The notes under the pieces: model-generated
What the model saw: the letters and a program-made list of their open reading frames with translations, nothing else
What the model was told of the DNA's origin: nothing
The model's database searches: none
From: Chitinophagaceae bacterium
Lineage (GTDB): Bacteria; Bacteroidota; Bacteroidia; Chitinophagales; Chitinophagaceae
Assembly: GCA_016720775.1 (NCBI GenBank)
Contig: JADKJX010000004.1
Span: 372,001 to 436,000 of the forward strand
Reading direction: 5' to 3'
Length of the DNA: 64,000 nucleotides
Shown: positions 17,020 to 25,604 of the stretch, in pieces
Layout of the letters: every line of letters starts with the position of its first letter
How positions within the stretch are numbered: the first letter of the stretch is position 1
Translations under genes and position numbers: made by a program

Positions 17020-18999
17020 ATGAAAACTCCATCTTTATTAGTTGCTTTTATCTTTTTAGCCGCATTAACCGTTTCTGCACAGAAAGGGCTGCCCGGCTTT
17101 GGAAAGGTTGACAAGGCTGACCTGGAGATGACCGATTGCCCTTTTGACAAGGGTGCCGGTGCCGTAACACTGATCGACTTTGGCAATACTTATTACGACA
17201 AAGGCAGTATCGGTTTTACTTTGTTTAAAACCGTTTTTGAAAGACGTACCCGTATCAAGATCCTTAAAGAAAATGGTATTGCGCAGGCAGATATCCGCAT
17301 TCCCTACTATACCCGTAACAACGAAGAAAGAGTGTTGAAACTGAATGCGAATACATACAACCTGGATGCATCGGGCAAAGTACAGGTTAGCGAGGTAAAA
17401 AAATCCTCCATTTATTCAAAGCGTATCAATGCCTACCAATCGGTAATGATCATTGCCTTCCCTGAAGTGAAAGTGGGCAGCATCATTGAATACAGTTACG
17501 TAATAGAAAGCGAGACCATTGGCTTGCGGAACTGGTATTTCCAGGGAAACATACCGGTTCGGTACAGCGAATACCAGTTAAAAATACCCCAGATATTCCG
17601 TTTCAGTGTGCAGCCAAATGTGATTGATGCAATGGACAGCAAACAGGAAGTGCTTGATGAGATCATTTCCATAACAGAGGGAGCCATCCCGGTAAAAGTG
17701 CTGAAGCGGAATTACAGTATGCAAAACCTGCCCGGTATAAAAGAGGAACCTTTCATGGGTTCTCCAAAAGATTACATGCAACGGGTGGAGTTCACACTAT
17801 CGCAGATAGACCTGGGAGATCGTGTGATAGAAGTACGCAATAAATGGAGCCATGTGATAAAATCGCTTAACGAAGATGAAAGTTTTGGCCTGCAGTTACA
17901 AAAAAATGTTCCAGGTGCAGCCACAATGGTGGATGAGGCAAACCAGGTAAAAGATGAGGAAATGCGCATGAAACTCATTTACGACCGGTTACGGAAAGAG
18001 ATCGCCTGGAATGAACGGGAAGGAATTTTTACAGAGAACGGCATCTTAAAAACATGGGAGACAAAGACCGGCAATATGGCTGATCTCAACCTGCTGCTGA
18101 TCCGTTTACTGAATGGTGCCGGCTTAAAAGCTGTACCCATTTTTTTCAGCACCCGTGAAAACGGGTTGGCGATCACTTCATATCCCGACCTGGAACAGTT
18201 CAATTCTGTAATGGCCTATGTGCCCATTGGCGATAAATATTTTGTGCTGGATGCAACCAATAAGTTCATTAATTATAAAATGGTGCCCGCCCAGGTGGTG
18301 AACACGAACGGGTTTATTGTAGAGGGTGAAAACGGAAAGTGGAAAGAAATATTATCGGGCAAATACCATTACAAAGTGATGGCAGCGGTGCAGGGAGAAA
18401 TAGATGCAGACGGTAATATGAAAGGCAACTGCCTGGTGAATTGTTATAACTATGCCCGGGTTCAGCGCTGTGAAGATTACAAAGAGAGCGAGGCGAAATT
18501 CAAAGAAGAATATTTTCAGCGCCCTTATCCGTCTGTAAAAATTGAAGACATTACCATCAATAACCTGGATGCCGATTCGCTGCCGCTGGAACAAAAAGTA
18601 AAATTCAATACTATCTTAAACAGTTCGGGCAATTACCGGTACTTTACCGTCAACCTTTTTTCTGACCTGGATAAAAATAATTTCCTGTCCGAAAACCGGT
18701 CATCCGATGTTGACTTTGGCTTTCTGCAGGACTACAGCATTTTTGGCAACTTCACCATACCTGTTGATTATGTTTTTGATGGCTTGCCGGAAAGCATCGT
18801 TATGGTAACAGAAGATAAGGGGATCGTCTTCAGCCGCACGGTAAGTGCCGATGCCAACCTGCTGAACATACGGATCACTGTGGAATTCAAACGAACCTTC
18901 TACCCTGCCGGTGGTTATCCCGATTTCAGGGAGTTTCATAAAAAAATGTTTGACAAACTGAATGAGCAGGTGGTGATAAAAAAGAAAACAACGCCCTGA
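17020..18999 (+). CDS. DUF3857 / transglutaminase-like secreted protein
   Basis: 659 residues with a signal peptide ending ALTVSAQ (residue 21). Residues about 50-220 match DUF3857 (ERRTRIKILKENGIAQADIRIPYY, AFPEVKVGSIIEYSYVIES). A transglutaminase-like domain follows at about 280-420 (TGNMADLNLLLIRLLNGAGL, NSVMAYVPIGDKYFVLDATN). The usual catalytic Cys position appears to be Met or Asn in NMADLN, so cysteine protease-type activity is doubtful. It is probably periplasmic or surface. It is convergent with ubiD, with 16 bases between stops. Confidence 0.88.
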   Translation: MKTPSLLVAFIFLAALTVSAQKGLPGFGKVDKADLEMTDCPFDKGAGAVTLIDFGNTYYDKGSIGFTLFKTVFERRTRIKILKENGIAQADIRIPYYTRNNEERVLKLNANTYNLDASGKVQVSEVKKSSIYSKRINAYQSVMIIAFPEVKVGSIIEYSYVIESETIGLRNWYFQGNIPVRYSEYQLKIPQIFRFSVQPNVIDAMDSKQEVLDEIISITEGAIPVKVLKRNYSMQNLPGIKEEPFMGSPKDYMQRVEFTLSQIDLGDRVIEVRNKWSHVIKSLNEDESFGLQLQKNVPGAATMVDEANQVKDEEMRMKLIYDRLRKEIAWNEREGIFTENGILKTWETKTGNMADLNLLLIRLLNGAGLKAVPIFFSTRENGLAITSYPDLEQFNSVMAYVPIGDKYFVLDATNKFINYKMVPAQVVNTNGFIVEGENGKWKEILSGKYHYKVMAAVQGEIDADGNMKGNCLVNCYNYARVQRCEDYKESEAKFKEEYFQRPYPSVKIEDITINNLDADSLPLEQKVKFNTILNSSGNYRYFTVNLFSDLDKNNFLSENRSSDVDFGFLQDYSIFGNFTIPVDYVFDGLPESIVMVTEDKGIVFSRTVSADANLLNIRITVEFKRTFYPAGGYPDFREFHKKMFDKLNEQVVIKKKTTP

Positions 19000-19015
19000 C
19001 GGGATCATATTTTGT

Positions 19016-20848
19016 TTAGCGAATAAAGACTTCCGCCCTTTTCAAAAGCCGGTCGATGTATTTTTCCGTAGCTGTATCTTTTTGCACCGGCGGTGCATGA
19101 TGTGGTTTTATTCTTGCATCGATCACCAACGGCCCCCGGCAACCCCAGTGTTTCTTTTCGGTAAAACTGTTTATGCCGTACATATCATGCGAAGGGTTGC
19201 AACGGGTGAATGTTACCCACAAAAAATTATTGAGTTGCTGGCTAACAAAACCGGCATCGTCACAAATAACAATGAGCGGAATGCCTTTCAATTGATCATT
19301 GTTCATTGAACATTGAACATTGAGCGTTTCCATTTCCTTTACAGCCGCTTCATAATTAGTGAATGCCTTTGTTTGTAAAGCAATCACACCCGGCATAACC
19401 AGTTTCGCATTTTCAAATGCCTGCAGGTTTTTGAATACGGCTGGGACTTCATTATCTAATTCTCTTATCAATGGGCCATAAGCAGCCAGCACAACCTTGC
19501 TCCCGCTATTCAGGTTGATGCCCGAGTAATCGAGTGTATCAATAGTTGTGTTGGTATAAAAATGAATATCCCTGTTCAGATCAATGCGCTGCAAAAAATA
19601 GTTGAAATACTCTTCAATATTATGAGTGCTTAATTTATTCTCATCATCAGCTGTAATAAATAAGAATTTGGCAAGGCTTAATTGCCCGGTGCCCAGTATA
19701 TGATTTGCGATGGTTAATATCTCAGCCGGTTGTCTGGTTTGCGCATAAGGTGTATAACGTTCGCTTCCAATGGCCAATAATAACGGGTGAACACCAGCTG
19801 CATCCACGGCATGTACTTCTTTTAAGCCGGGTATTTCCTGTTGCAAAGCTTTGCCTGTGATCTTATGAATGAGTTTCCCAAAGCTGGTATCTTCCTGCGG
19901 CGGGCGGCCAACAACGGTAAAAGGCCAGATGGCATTTTTCTTTGCATAAACCTTATGCACTTTCATCAGCGGGAAATCATGCTTCAAACTGTAATAGCCG
20001 AGGTGATCACCGAACGGCCCTTCGGGTTTGTTTTGGTTTGGATATACTTCGCCGGTAATAACAAAGTCGGCATCGGTACTGATGCAGAATCCATCCTGGT
20101 ATGTATACCGGAATCTTCTTGCACCCAATACGCCTGCAAAGGTCATTTCACTGATCCCTTCCGGCAGCGGCATTACGGCTGCCACACTGTGCGATGGAGG
20201 TCCGCCAACAAACACACTTACTTTCAACGGCAATCCTTTTTTGTTTGCTTTTGATTGATGAACACCAATGCCCCGATGCAATTGATAATGCAGCCCGATT
20301 TCTTTGTTCTGTTCGTAATTGTTACCGGATAACTGAATGCGGTACATTCCTAAATTGGCATTCATGATACCGGGTTTATCCATATCTTCTGTGTAAACCT
20401 GCGGCAGGGTTACAAAAGCGCCGCCATCCATGGGCCAGTGCCGGATCTGTGGTATGTCGGAAATTTTTATCTCTTCATACAACACCGGTTTTGTTGCCGG
20501 ATCTTTTTTGGGCAATGCTTTTAAAGCTGCTAAACCGGTACTGAAATTTTTGATGGGGCTTTTAATGGCTTTTACGGGATCGTCCTTCAATTCGATCAAC
20601 TGCTGAACCATTTTCAGCGTATCCCGGAAAATGAATTCGCTTCTTTCCAGTGTTCCGAAAATATTGGATGCAGCCCTGAACTTACTGCCTTTCACTTTTT
20701 CAAACAGCAAAGCAGGTCCGCCTGCTTCATGCACACGTAAGTGAATGGCCGCCATTTCAAGGTAAGGGTCAACTTCTTCTTTGATGCGGATGAGCTGGCC
20801 GTTCCTTTCCAGGTCGAGTAAACAATCTTCGAGAGAGCGATAAGGCAT
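19016..20848 (-). CDS. UbiD family decarboxylase
   Basis: 610 residues. The N-terminus YRSLEDCLLDLERNGQLIRI, then YRIQLSGNNYEQN, GGPPSHSVAA, EGPFGDHLGYYS and PWTFVVGRPPQEDTS-like stretches, are typical of UbiD enzymes, which use prenylated FMN to decarboxylate aromatic acids. In Bacteroidota the long form is often annotated for menaquinone biosynthesis, but the substrate cannot be told from sequence. Around residues 508-520 there is an apparent insertion (NVQCSMNNDQ) coded by reiterated TTGAACA words. A TACATTTG box is 16 bases upstream of the ATG. Confidence 0.9.
   Translation of the reverse strand: MPYRSLEDCLLDLERNGQLIRIKEEVDPYLEMAAIHLRVHEAGGPALLFEKVKGSKFRAASNIFGTLERSEFIFRDTLKMVQQLIELKDDPVKAIKSPIKNFSTGLAALKALPKKDPATKPVLYEEIKISDIPQIRHWPMDGGAFVTLPQVYTEDMDKPGIMNANLGMYRIQLSGNNYEQNKEIGLHYQLHRGIGVHQSKANKKGLPLKVSVFVGGPPSHSVAAVMPLPEGISEMTFAGVLGARRFRYTYQDGFCISTDADFVITGEVYPNQNKPEGPFGDHLGYYSLKHDFPLMKVHKVYAKKNAIWPFTVVGRPPQEDTSFGKLIHKITGKALQQEIPGLKEVHAVDAAGVHPLLLAIGSERYTPYAQTRQPAEILTIANHILGTGQLSLAKFLFITADDENKLSTHNIEEYFNYFLQRIDLNRDIHFYTNTTIDTLDYSGINLNSGSKVVLAAYGPLIRELDNEVPAVFKNLQAFENAKLVMPGVIALQTKAFTNYEAAVKEMETLNVQCSMNNDQLKGIPLIVICDDAGFVSQQLNNFLWVTFTRCNPSHDMYGINSFTEKKHWGCRGPLVIDARIKPHHAPPVQKDTATEKYIDRLLKRAEVFIR
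19289..19325. repeat. Reiterated TTGAACA / TGTTCA words inside ubiD
   Basis: Contains the palindrome TGTTCATTGAACA (19300-19312) followed by further ATTGAACATTGA words. It is read in frame inside the ubiD gene. Confidence 0.65.
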
Positions 20849-20864
20849 GCGTCAGGTTTCAACG

Positions 20865-20872
20865 CAAATGTA
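20865..20872 (-). promoter_or_regulatory. -7 box (TACATTTG) upstream of ubiD
   Basis: Exact TAnnTTTG on the minus strand, 16 bases from the ubiD ATG. Confidence 0.5.
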
Positions 20873-20885
20873 AAGCAGAATGAGG

Positions 20886-20984
20886 GATACTGGATACTGT
20901 ATTCTGGATACCAGATCAGAGCCTATATATTTAAAGAGCCTTTAAAACTAAAAGATGCAACCAGTATCAAGTATCCAGTATCTT
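20886..20984. repeat. Hairpin repeat family B, copy 2
   Basis: Left arm GATACTGGATACTG...GGATACC (20886-20911); right arm ACCAGTATCAAGTATCCAG plus TATC (20960-20982). On the minus strand the right arm begins directly after the pdhB stop codon TAA (20983-20985). Confidence 0.8.
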
Positions 20985-21963
20985 ATTTCTTGAGATACAT
21001 CACTTCCTTCACCAGTTTCACCGTTCTGGGTACGTCTGGTAAATACGCTGCAACAAGATTTGGTGCATAGTGCATCGGCGCATCGGCAGATGTTATCCGG
21101 CGGATGGGTGCATCTAAATAATCGAACCCTTCTTTTTGTATGCGGTAGCTGATCTCGGAAGATACAGAAGCAAAGGGCCACTGTTCTTCCACGATAACCA
21201 GGCGGTTTGTTTTCTTTACGCTTTCCAAAATAGTGAACCAATCCAGCGGGCGGATGGTTGCCAGGTCGATCACTTCGGCTTCGATGCCTTCTTTTGCCAG
21301 TTCTTCAGCAGCAGCGAGGGCGATCTTCATCATTTTATTAAAAGAAACGATGGTCACATCTTTTCCGGGTCTTTTATAAAGCTTTCCAATGGGCAACAGG
21401 TATTCTTCTTCCGGAACTTCGCCTTTATCGCCGTACATAACTTCACTCTCCATGAACATGATCGGATCGTCATCCCGGATGGCACTTTTCAATAAACCTT
21501 TTGCATCGTATGGATTGGAAACCGAAATAACTTTTAAACCGGGGATGTTTGCATAGAGCGATTCAAAAGCAGTAGAGTGCTGAGCGCCTAACTGGCCGGC
21601 ACTTCCATTTGCTCCACGAAAAACGATTGGGCAACCAACCTGCCCGCCACTCATTGCCAGCATTTTAGAAGCGGTATTTAAAATTTGATCTAAAGGCAAT
21701 ACGGCAAAGTTCCATGTCATGAATTCTACGATCGGGCGAAGGCCATTTTGAGCAGCACCAACCGCTATAGCAGCAAAACCAAGCTCTGCAATGGGCGTAT
21801 CTATAACCCTTTTCTCGCCGAATTCATCCAGCATACCCTGGCTCACTTTATAAGCCCCGTTGTATTCAGCCACTTCCTCTCCCATTAAAAAAACCCGTTC
21901 ATCTCTTCTCATTTCTTCCTGCATGGCTTCCCGGAGTGCTTCTCTAAAGGCTATTTGTCGCAT
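20983..21963 (-). CDS. pdhB: Pyruvate dehydrogenase E1 component, beta subunit
   Basis: 326 residues. Recognisable parts are the N-terminal REALREAMQEEMRRDERVFLMGEEVA, GFAAIAVGAAQNGLRPIVEFM, FRGANGSAGQLGAQHS and the C-terminal transketolase domain ending VPRTVKLVKEVMYLKK. It pairs with PdhA (10 kb downstream on the same strand) to form the thiamine-dependent E1 of the pyruvate dehydrogenase complex. A TAAATTTG box lies 36 bases upstream. It is transcribed alone; the E2 gene is not in the window. Confidence 0.95.
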   Translation of the reverse strand: MRQIAFREALREAMQEEMRRDERVFLMGEEVAEYNGAYKVSQGMLDEFGEKRVIDTPIAELGFAAIAVGAAQNGLRPIVEFMTWNFAVLPLDQILNTASKMLAMSGGQVGCPIVFRGANGSAGQLGAQHSTAFESLYANIPGLKVISVSNPYDAKGLLKSAIRDDDPIMFMESEVMYGDKGEVPEEEYLLPIGKLYKRPGKDVTIVSFNKMMKIALAAAEELAKEGIEAEVIDLATIRPLDWFTILESVKKTNRLVIVEEQWPFASVSSEISYRIQKEGFDYLDAPIRRITSADAPMHYAPNLVAAYLPDVPRTVKLVKEVMYLKK

Positions 21964-21999
21964 TGTTATGATTGTTTATGATCCCGATTATTACGGACG

Positions 22000-22007
22000 C
22001 AAATTTA
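22000..22007 (-). promoter_or_regulatory. -7 box (TAAATTTG) upstream of pdhB
   Basis: Exact TAnnTTTG on the minus strand, 36 bases before the pdhB ATG. Confidence 0.55.
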
Positions 22008-22037
22008 TCTTATCAGGGGCAGATGAACAAATCCTGT

Positions 22038-22691
22038 TCAAAGGGCTTTTACTGCGTTGATGAAAGCGTTTAATTTCTGAACATCAAGTTTACCATTGGT
22101 ACGAACGCCGCTGCATATATCCACGCCATAGGGCTTTACGGTTTCAATGGCTTCGGCAACATTTCCTGCATGCAGTCCGCCAGCCAGGAAAACGGGCACA
22201 CCTACTTCGCACACCAGGTCATGACTGATGCGCCAGTTATGTGTATTACCGGTACCGCCTAATGTTTTTACCGCTGCTTTCGGATTTCCGCTGTCCAGCA
22301 AAATAGCATCGACATGTTTATGAATATGCAATGCCTGGCGGATGCTCTCTTCACCAGTTACGTGAATGACCTGTACAATTTTCAGGTGAGGCAATGCTTC
22401 CCTGATCTCATCATAGCTGCCTTCAGCGAGTTCATCCACGATCTGCACCGTATTGGTATGCACCCTGTTCACATGGGCAATGATATCTTTCGCTGTTTGT
22501 TCGCTGGTAAGCAGGAAAGAAGCAATAGGCGGATGAATGGTCTTTGCAATGGAAGCGATCAGTTCATCAGCAATTGGTCCGGGGCCGCTGGGCATTTTGC
22601 CAACCAGGCCCAATGCATCTGCCCCATGCCGGATAGCAAGTTTAGCTTCTTCATGAGAACTGATACAGCATATTTTTATTTTATAAGGCAT
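22038..22691 (-). CDS. TrpF-like protein (phosphoribosylanthranilate isomerase family)
   Basis: 217 residues forming a TIM-barrel of the TrpF type. The N-terminal strand is KICCIS where classical TrpF has KICGIT, so the catalytic Cys is kept but the next Gly is Cys. The general-acid Asp is present in AILLDSGNP, and the phosphate loops GGTGNTHNW and VFLAGGLHAGNVAEA are present. No other trp gene is near, so this may be a paralog with a different substrate rather than the tryptophan enzyme. A terminator-like hairpin ends one base before its start codon. Confidence 0.8.
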   Translation of the reverse strand: MPYKIKICCISSHEEAKLAIRHGADALGLVGKMPSGPGPIADELIASIAKTIHPPIASFLLTSEQTAKDIIAHVNRVHTNTVQIVDELAEGSYDEIREALPHLKIVQVIHVTGEESIRQALHIHKHVDAILLDSGNPKAAVKTLGGTGNTHNWRISHDLVCEVGVPVFLAGGLHAGNVAEAIETVKPYGVDICSGVRTNGKLDVQKLNAFINAVKAL

Positions 22692-22721
22692 AAAAAAGCC
22701 GTTCGCCTGTTGGCCAACGGC
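22692..22721 (-). terminator. Terminator-like hairpin directly before the TrpF-like start codon
   Basis: On the minus strand: stem GCCGTT (22721-22716) / AACGGC (22703-22698), then T6 (22697-22692), then the ATG at 22691. It could end the upstream GNAT transcript or attenuate the TrpF-like gene. Confidence 0.6.
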
Positions 22722-22806
22722 ACAATTTAAAAAATATTGAGATCAGAATTGTTTCTCTAAAAGGACTTTTACATTAAAAGGCAGGTACTTGAGAATTTCC
22801 TCGTTA

Positions 22807-23409
22807 TCACAAACATATCTTCTTCATACGAACGTATCCGTTTCTTTCATGTGCTTTAATGATCGACTCATTATTTTCGAAGCAGGATAACTGTGCCCGG
22901 CAAACATTTGGATCGAGTTGCTTTGCATATGCCAGGTGCACATCCATCAGTTGCTGTGTAATTCTTTTGCCACGATGATCATTATCTACATAAACGTATT
23001 CCAACTGGTATGTTCCCATGGGCCGCTCAATGTGCAGCATCTCTTTTATCATTTCCATTTTGGCCTGCGCTTTAACGAGGCTCTCTTTTGGAAAAACATA
23101 AGCGATCAGGTTCGACTTAAGCAGGTTTGACGACATCCCATCGTAATATCCTTCCACCCATCCGCCCAAAGCCCCTACAGGCTTATCGCCATACCAGGCA
23201 ATGAAAAAGCTGCTTACTGAGAAATCGCAGCCATCCACATCTTCTTCCAGCATGGCGATGATGAGTTCCTTTACTTTTTCTTCTGACAATTCAAAAAAAT
23301 TGGCAAGTCCGAGGTTATCGGTCAAACTTTTTTCAGCACCAATGATCACATCGGCTATAAAATCAACGTCACTAAGGGTTGCTTTTTTGATTACGTATTC
23401 TGATTCCAT
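22807..23409 (-). CDS. GNAT family N-acetyltransferase
   Basis: 200 residues with the acetyl-CoA binding signature region LEYVYVDNDHRGKRITQQLMDVHLAYAK and the following NESIIKAHERNGYVRMKK, both typical of GNAT enzymes. The acceptor substrate is unknown. It follows the thiolase gene by 25 bases on the same strand, so it is probably co-transcribed. A terminator-like hairpin lies about 90 bases after its stop. Confidence 0.85.
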   Translation of the reverse strand: MESEYVIKKATLSDVDFIADVIIGAEKSLTDNLGLANFFELSEEKVKELIIAMLEEDVDGCDFSVSSFFIAWYGDKPVGALGGWVEGYYDGMSSNLLKSNLIAYVFPKESLVKAQAKMEMIKEMLHIERPMGTYQLEYVYVDNDHRGKRITQQLMDVHLAYAKQLDPNVCRAQLSCFENNESIIKAHERNGYVRMKKICL

Positions 23410-23434
23410 CTTGATTTATGTTTCTGTTTGTTTA

Positions 23435-24613
23435 TTACATGTTCTCTATTACCATAGCGCTTGCTCCTCCTCCACCATGACAAATACCTGCGGCGCCGTA
23501 TTTTGCTTTATTCTGTTTCAATACATTGATCAGTGTTACTATGATCCTTGCACCGCTGCAACCTAATGGATGTCCTAATGAAACGGCCCCGCCATTCACA
23601 TTCACTTTAGCCGGGTCTAATTTCATCCGGCGGCTGTTCTCAATACCCACCACCGAAAATGCTTCATTCAGTTCCCAGTATGCGATGTCTTCCATTTTCA
23701 GCCCGGCCTTTGCAACTGCTTTTGGTACAGCCAGCGAAGGTGCTGTGGTAAACCAAACCGGCTCCTGCCCTGCATCGGCGTAAGATAATATTTTAGCGAT
23801 GGGTTTCAGGCCCAGTTCATCTGCTTTCTCCTTACTCATTAAAACAAGCGCTGCGGCTCCGTCATTCATGGTAGATGCATTGGCCGCAGTCACCGTTCCG
23901 TCTTTTTGGAAAGCGCCTTTCAGGCCTGCTATTTTATCAAACTTAACCTTATATGGCTCTTCGTCTTTTGCAAAGAATACCGGCTCACCTTTTTTCTGCG
24001 GAATTTCGACCGGTACGATCTCTTCATCAAATTTTCCTGCTTCAATAGCTGCCTGGCTCCTTTTATAACTTTCCACAGCAAAGGCATCCTGGTCTTCTCT
24101 TGTTATGCCGCAGGTTGTTGCACAAAGTTCTGCGGCATTGCCCATTGCCTTGCCATCATATGCGTCAGTAAGACCATCTTTTGCAAGGCCATCTATTAAC
24201 TGTGCATTTCCATATTTATTGCCCCATCGTAAACTATCCGCATAAAAAGGAGCATTGCTCATACTTTCCATACCACCCGCCACCACTACATCTGCATCAC
24301 CAAGCAGGATACTTTGAGCTCCCTGTGCAATAGCTTTCATGGCGCTTGCGCAAACTTTATTGATTGTTGTGCTGCAAACTTTATCAGGTAAGCCGGCAAA
24401 CTTTGCGGCCTGGTGTGCAGGTGCCTGGCCAAGGTTTGCCTGTACCACCGAACCCATTAAAACTTCTTCCACCTGCTCCGCATCAACCCCTGCTTTTTTT
24501 AGTGCGCCCTTTATAGCTGTGGCACCCAGTTGGGTGGCGGTAAAATCTTTTAGTGAACCTCCAAAACTTCCTATCGGGGTTCGGATTGCTGAAATGATAT
24601 AGACTTCTCTCAT
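23435..24613 (-). CDS. Acetyl-CoA C-acetyltransferase (thiolase)
   Basis: 392 residues. The acylated Cys lies in NKVCASAMKAI (Cys at 88). The later motifs WELNEAFSVVGIE, NVNGGAVSLGHPLGCSGARI and GICHGGGGASAMVIE include the His and second Cys of the active site. The enzyme condenses or splits acetoacetyl-CoA. It is followed by a GNAT gene. A TATATTTG box lies 20 bases upstream. Biosynthetic and degradative thiolases cannot be separated by eye. Confidence 0.93.
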   Translation of the reverse strand: MREVYIISAIRTPIGSFGGSLKDFTATQLGATAIKGALKKAGVDAEQVEEVLMGSVVQANLGQAPAHQAAKFAGLPDKVCSTTINKVCASAMKAIAQGAQSILLGDADVVVAGGMESMSNAPFYADSLRWGNKYGNAQLIDGLAKDGLTDAYDGKAMGNAAELCATTCGITREDQDAFAVESYKRSQAAIEAGKFDEEIVPVEIPQKKGEPVFFAKDEEPYKVKFDKIAGLKGAFQKDGTVTAANASTMNDGAAALVLMSKEKADELGLKPIAKILSYADAGQEPVWFTTAPSLAVPKAVAKAGLKMEDIAYWELNEAFSVVGIENSRRMKLDPAKVNVNGGAVSLGHPLGCSGARIIVTLINVLKQNKAKYGAAGICHGGGGASAMVIENM

Positions 24614-24633
24614 ATGGCTTGCAATTTAGGCTG

Positions 24634-24641
24634 CAAATATA
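24634..24641 (-). promoter_or_regulatory. -7 box (TATATTTG) upstream of thiolase
   Basis: Exact TAnnTTTG on the minus strand, 20 bases before the thiolase ATG. Confidence 0.55.
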
Positions 24642-24802
24642 CGCAATACCCGGTTAGTGGTATAAGCAGTAAAGCCTTGCATCTGTTTATCCCCATTAAC
24701 ATCAGATTTTAATTTCCGGCTTGCAAATAACAATTCTTGTTTGTAGCTTTTCTCCCCGTAAGATTTCAGGTTTCTATTTTATCAAACTAAACTCCTCAGA
24801 AA

Positions 24803-25516
24803 ATGAACAAAAACTATGAAGGAATTTCCCCCCGCCGCAAATTCCTGGGAATGATTGCCACAGGCGCCGCTGCATTGGGCCTTTCCACTTTTGGTACATC
24901 CTCAATGGCAAAGGCAGGAACATTAGCAGGCCCGGATGCACCGCTATCTGATGCCGATGAATGGTTCAACAAGATCAACGGTAAACACAGAATCGTATAT
25001 GATGTAACAGCGCCACACCAGGGCAATGAATTGATGATGCCATTTGCATGGGCAAAGGTATTCATGTTGACAAATCTTGCTACCGGTACTCCTGAAAAGG
25101 AAAGTAGCGTGGTTACTATCTGGCGCCACAGTGCTATACCTTTCGCCATGGAAGACAGGCTTTGGGCAAAGTACAAATTTGGTGAAATGTTTAATATCAA
25201 AGATGATACAACAGGTGCCCCGGCTGTCCGCAACCGGTTTTGGAAACCCGATCCCGGATATAGTGTTCCTGGAGTTGGCCCCGTTCCAATCGGCATTAAT
25301 GAACTGCAGGACAGTGGTGCAATGTTCTGCGTATGTAACATGGCCATTACTGTTTTCAGCGCCGTTGCTGCCCAGAAAATGAATATGAAACACGAAGATG
25401 TAATGAAGGATTGGCTGTCGGGCATATTACCCGGTGTGCAGGTTGTGCCTTCGGGAGTATGGGCTGTTGGCCGTGCACAGGAGCATAAGTGTGCATATTG
25501 TTTTGCCGGAGCATAG
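24803..25516 (+). CDS. Tat-exported DsrE-like protein
   Basis: 237 residues. The N-terminus has a twin-arginine motif (SPRRKFLGM, Arg 11-12) followed by a hydrophobic, Ala/Gly-rich helix, so folded export by Tat is expected. The mature part resembles DsrE/F-type folds (VVTIWRHSAIPFAM, GINELQDSGAMFCVCNMA, PGVQVVPSGVWAVGRAQE) and has two Cys pairs, FCVCN and KCAYC. It may bind a cofactor or sulfur species in the periplasm. It ends in a perfect palindromic terminator and stands alone. Confidence 0.75.
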   Translation: MNKNYEGISPRRKFLGMIATGAAALGLSTFGTSSMAKAGTLAGPDAPLSDADEWFNKINGKHRIVYDVTAPHQGNELMMPFAWAKVFMLTNLATGTPEKESSVVTIWRHSAIPFAMEDRLWAKYKFGEMFNIKDDTTGAPAVRNRFWKPDPGYSVPGVGPVPIGINELQDSGAMFCVCNMAITVFSAVAAQKMNMKHEDVMKDWLSGILPGVQVVPSGVWAVGRAQEHKCAYCFAGA

Positions 25517-25532
25517 CAGAAGTTTAAAATAG

Positions 25533-25560
25533 AAAAGGCTGCTGAATTCAGCAGCCTTTT
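25533..25560. terminator. Perfect 28-base palindromic terminator
   Basis: AAAAGGCTGCTG (25533-25544) followed by its inverse ending CAGCAGCCTTTT. It has A and T tails on both sides, so it may act in both directions between the convergent DsrE-like and 25605-26015 genes. Confidence 0.9.
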
Positions 25561-25604
25561 GCTATCCACTATCCCGTACTTGTAACATAAATGTGTGTTA
25601 CCAT

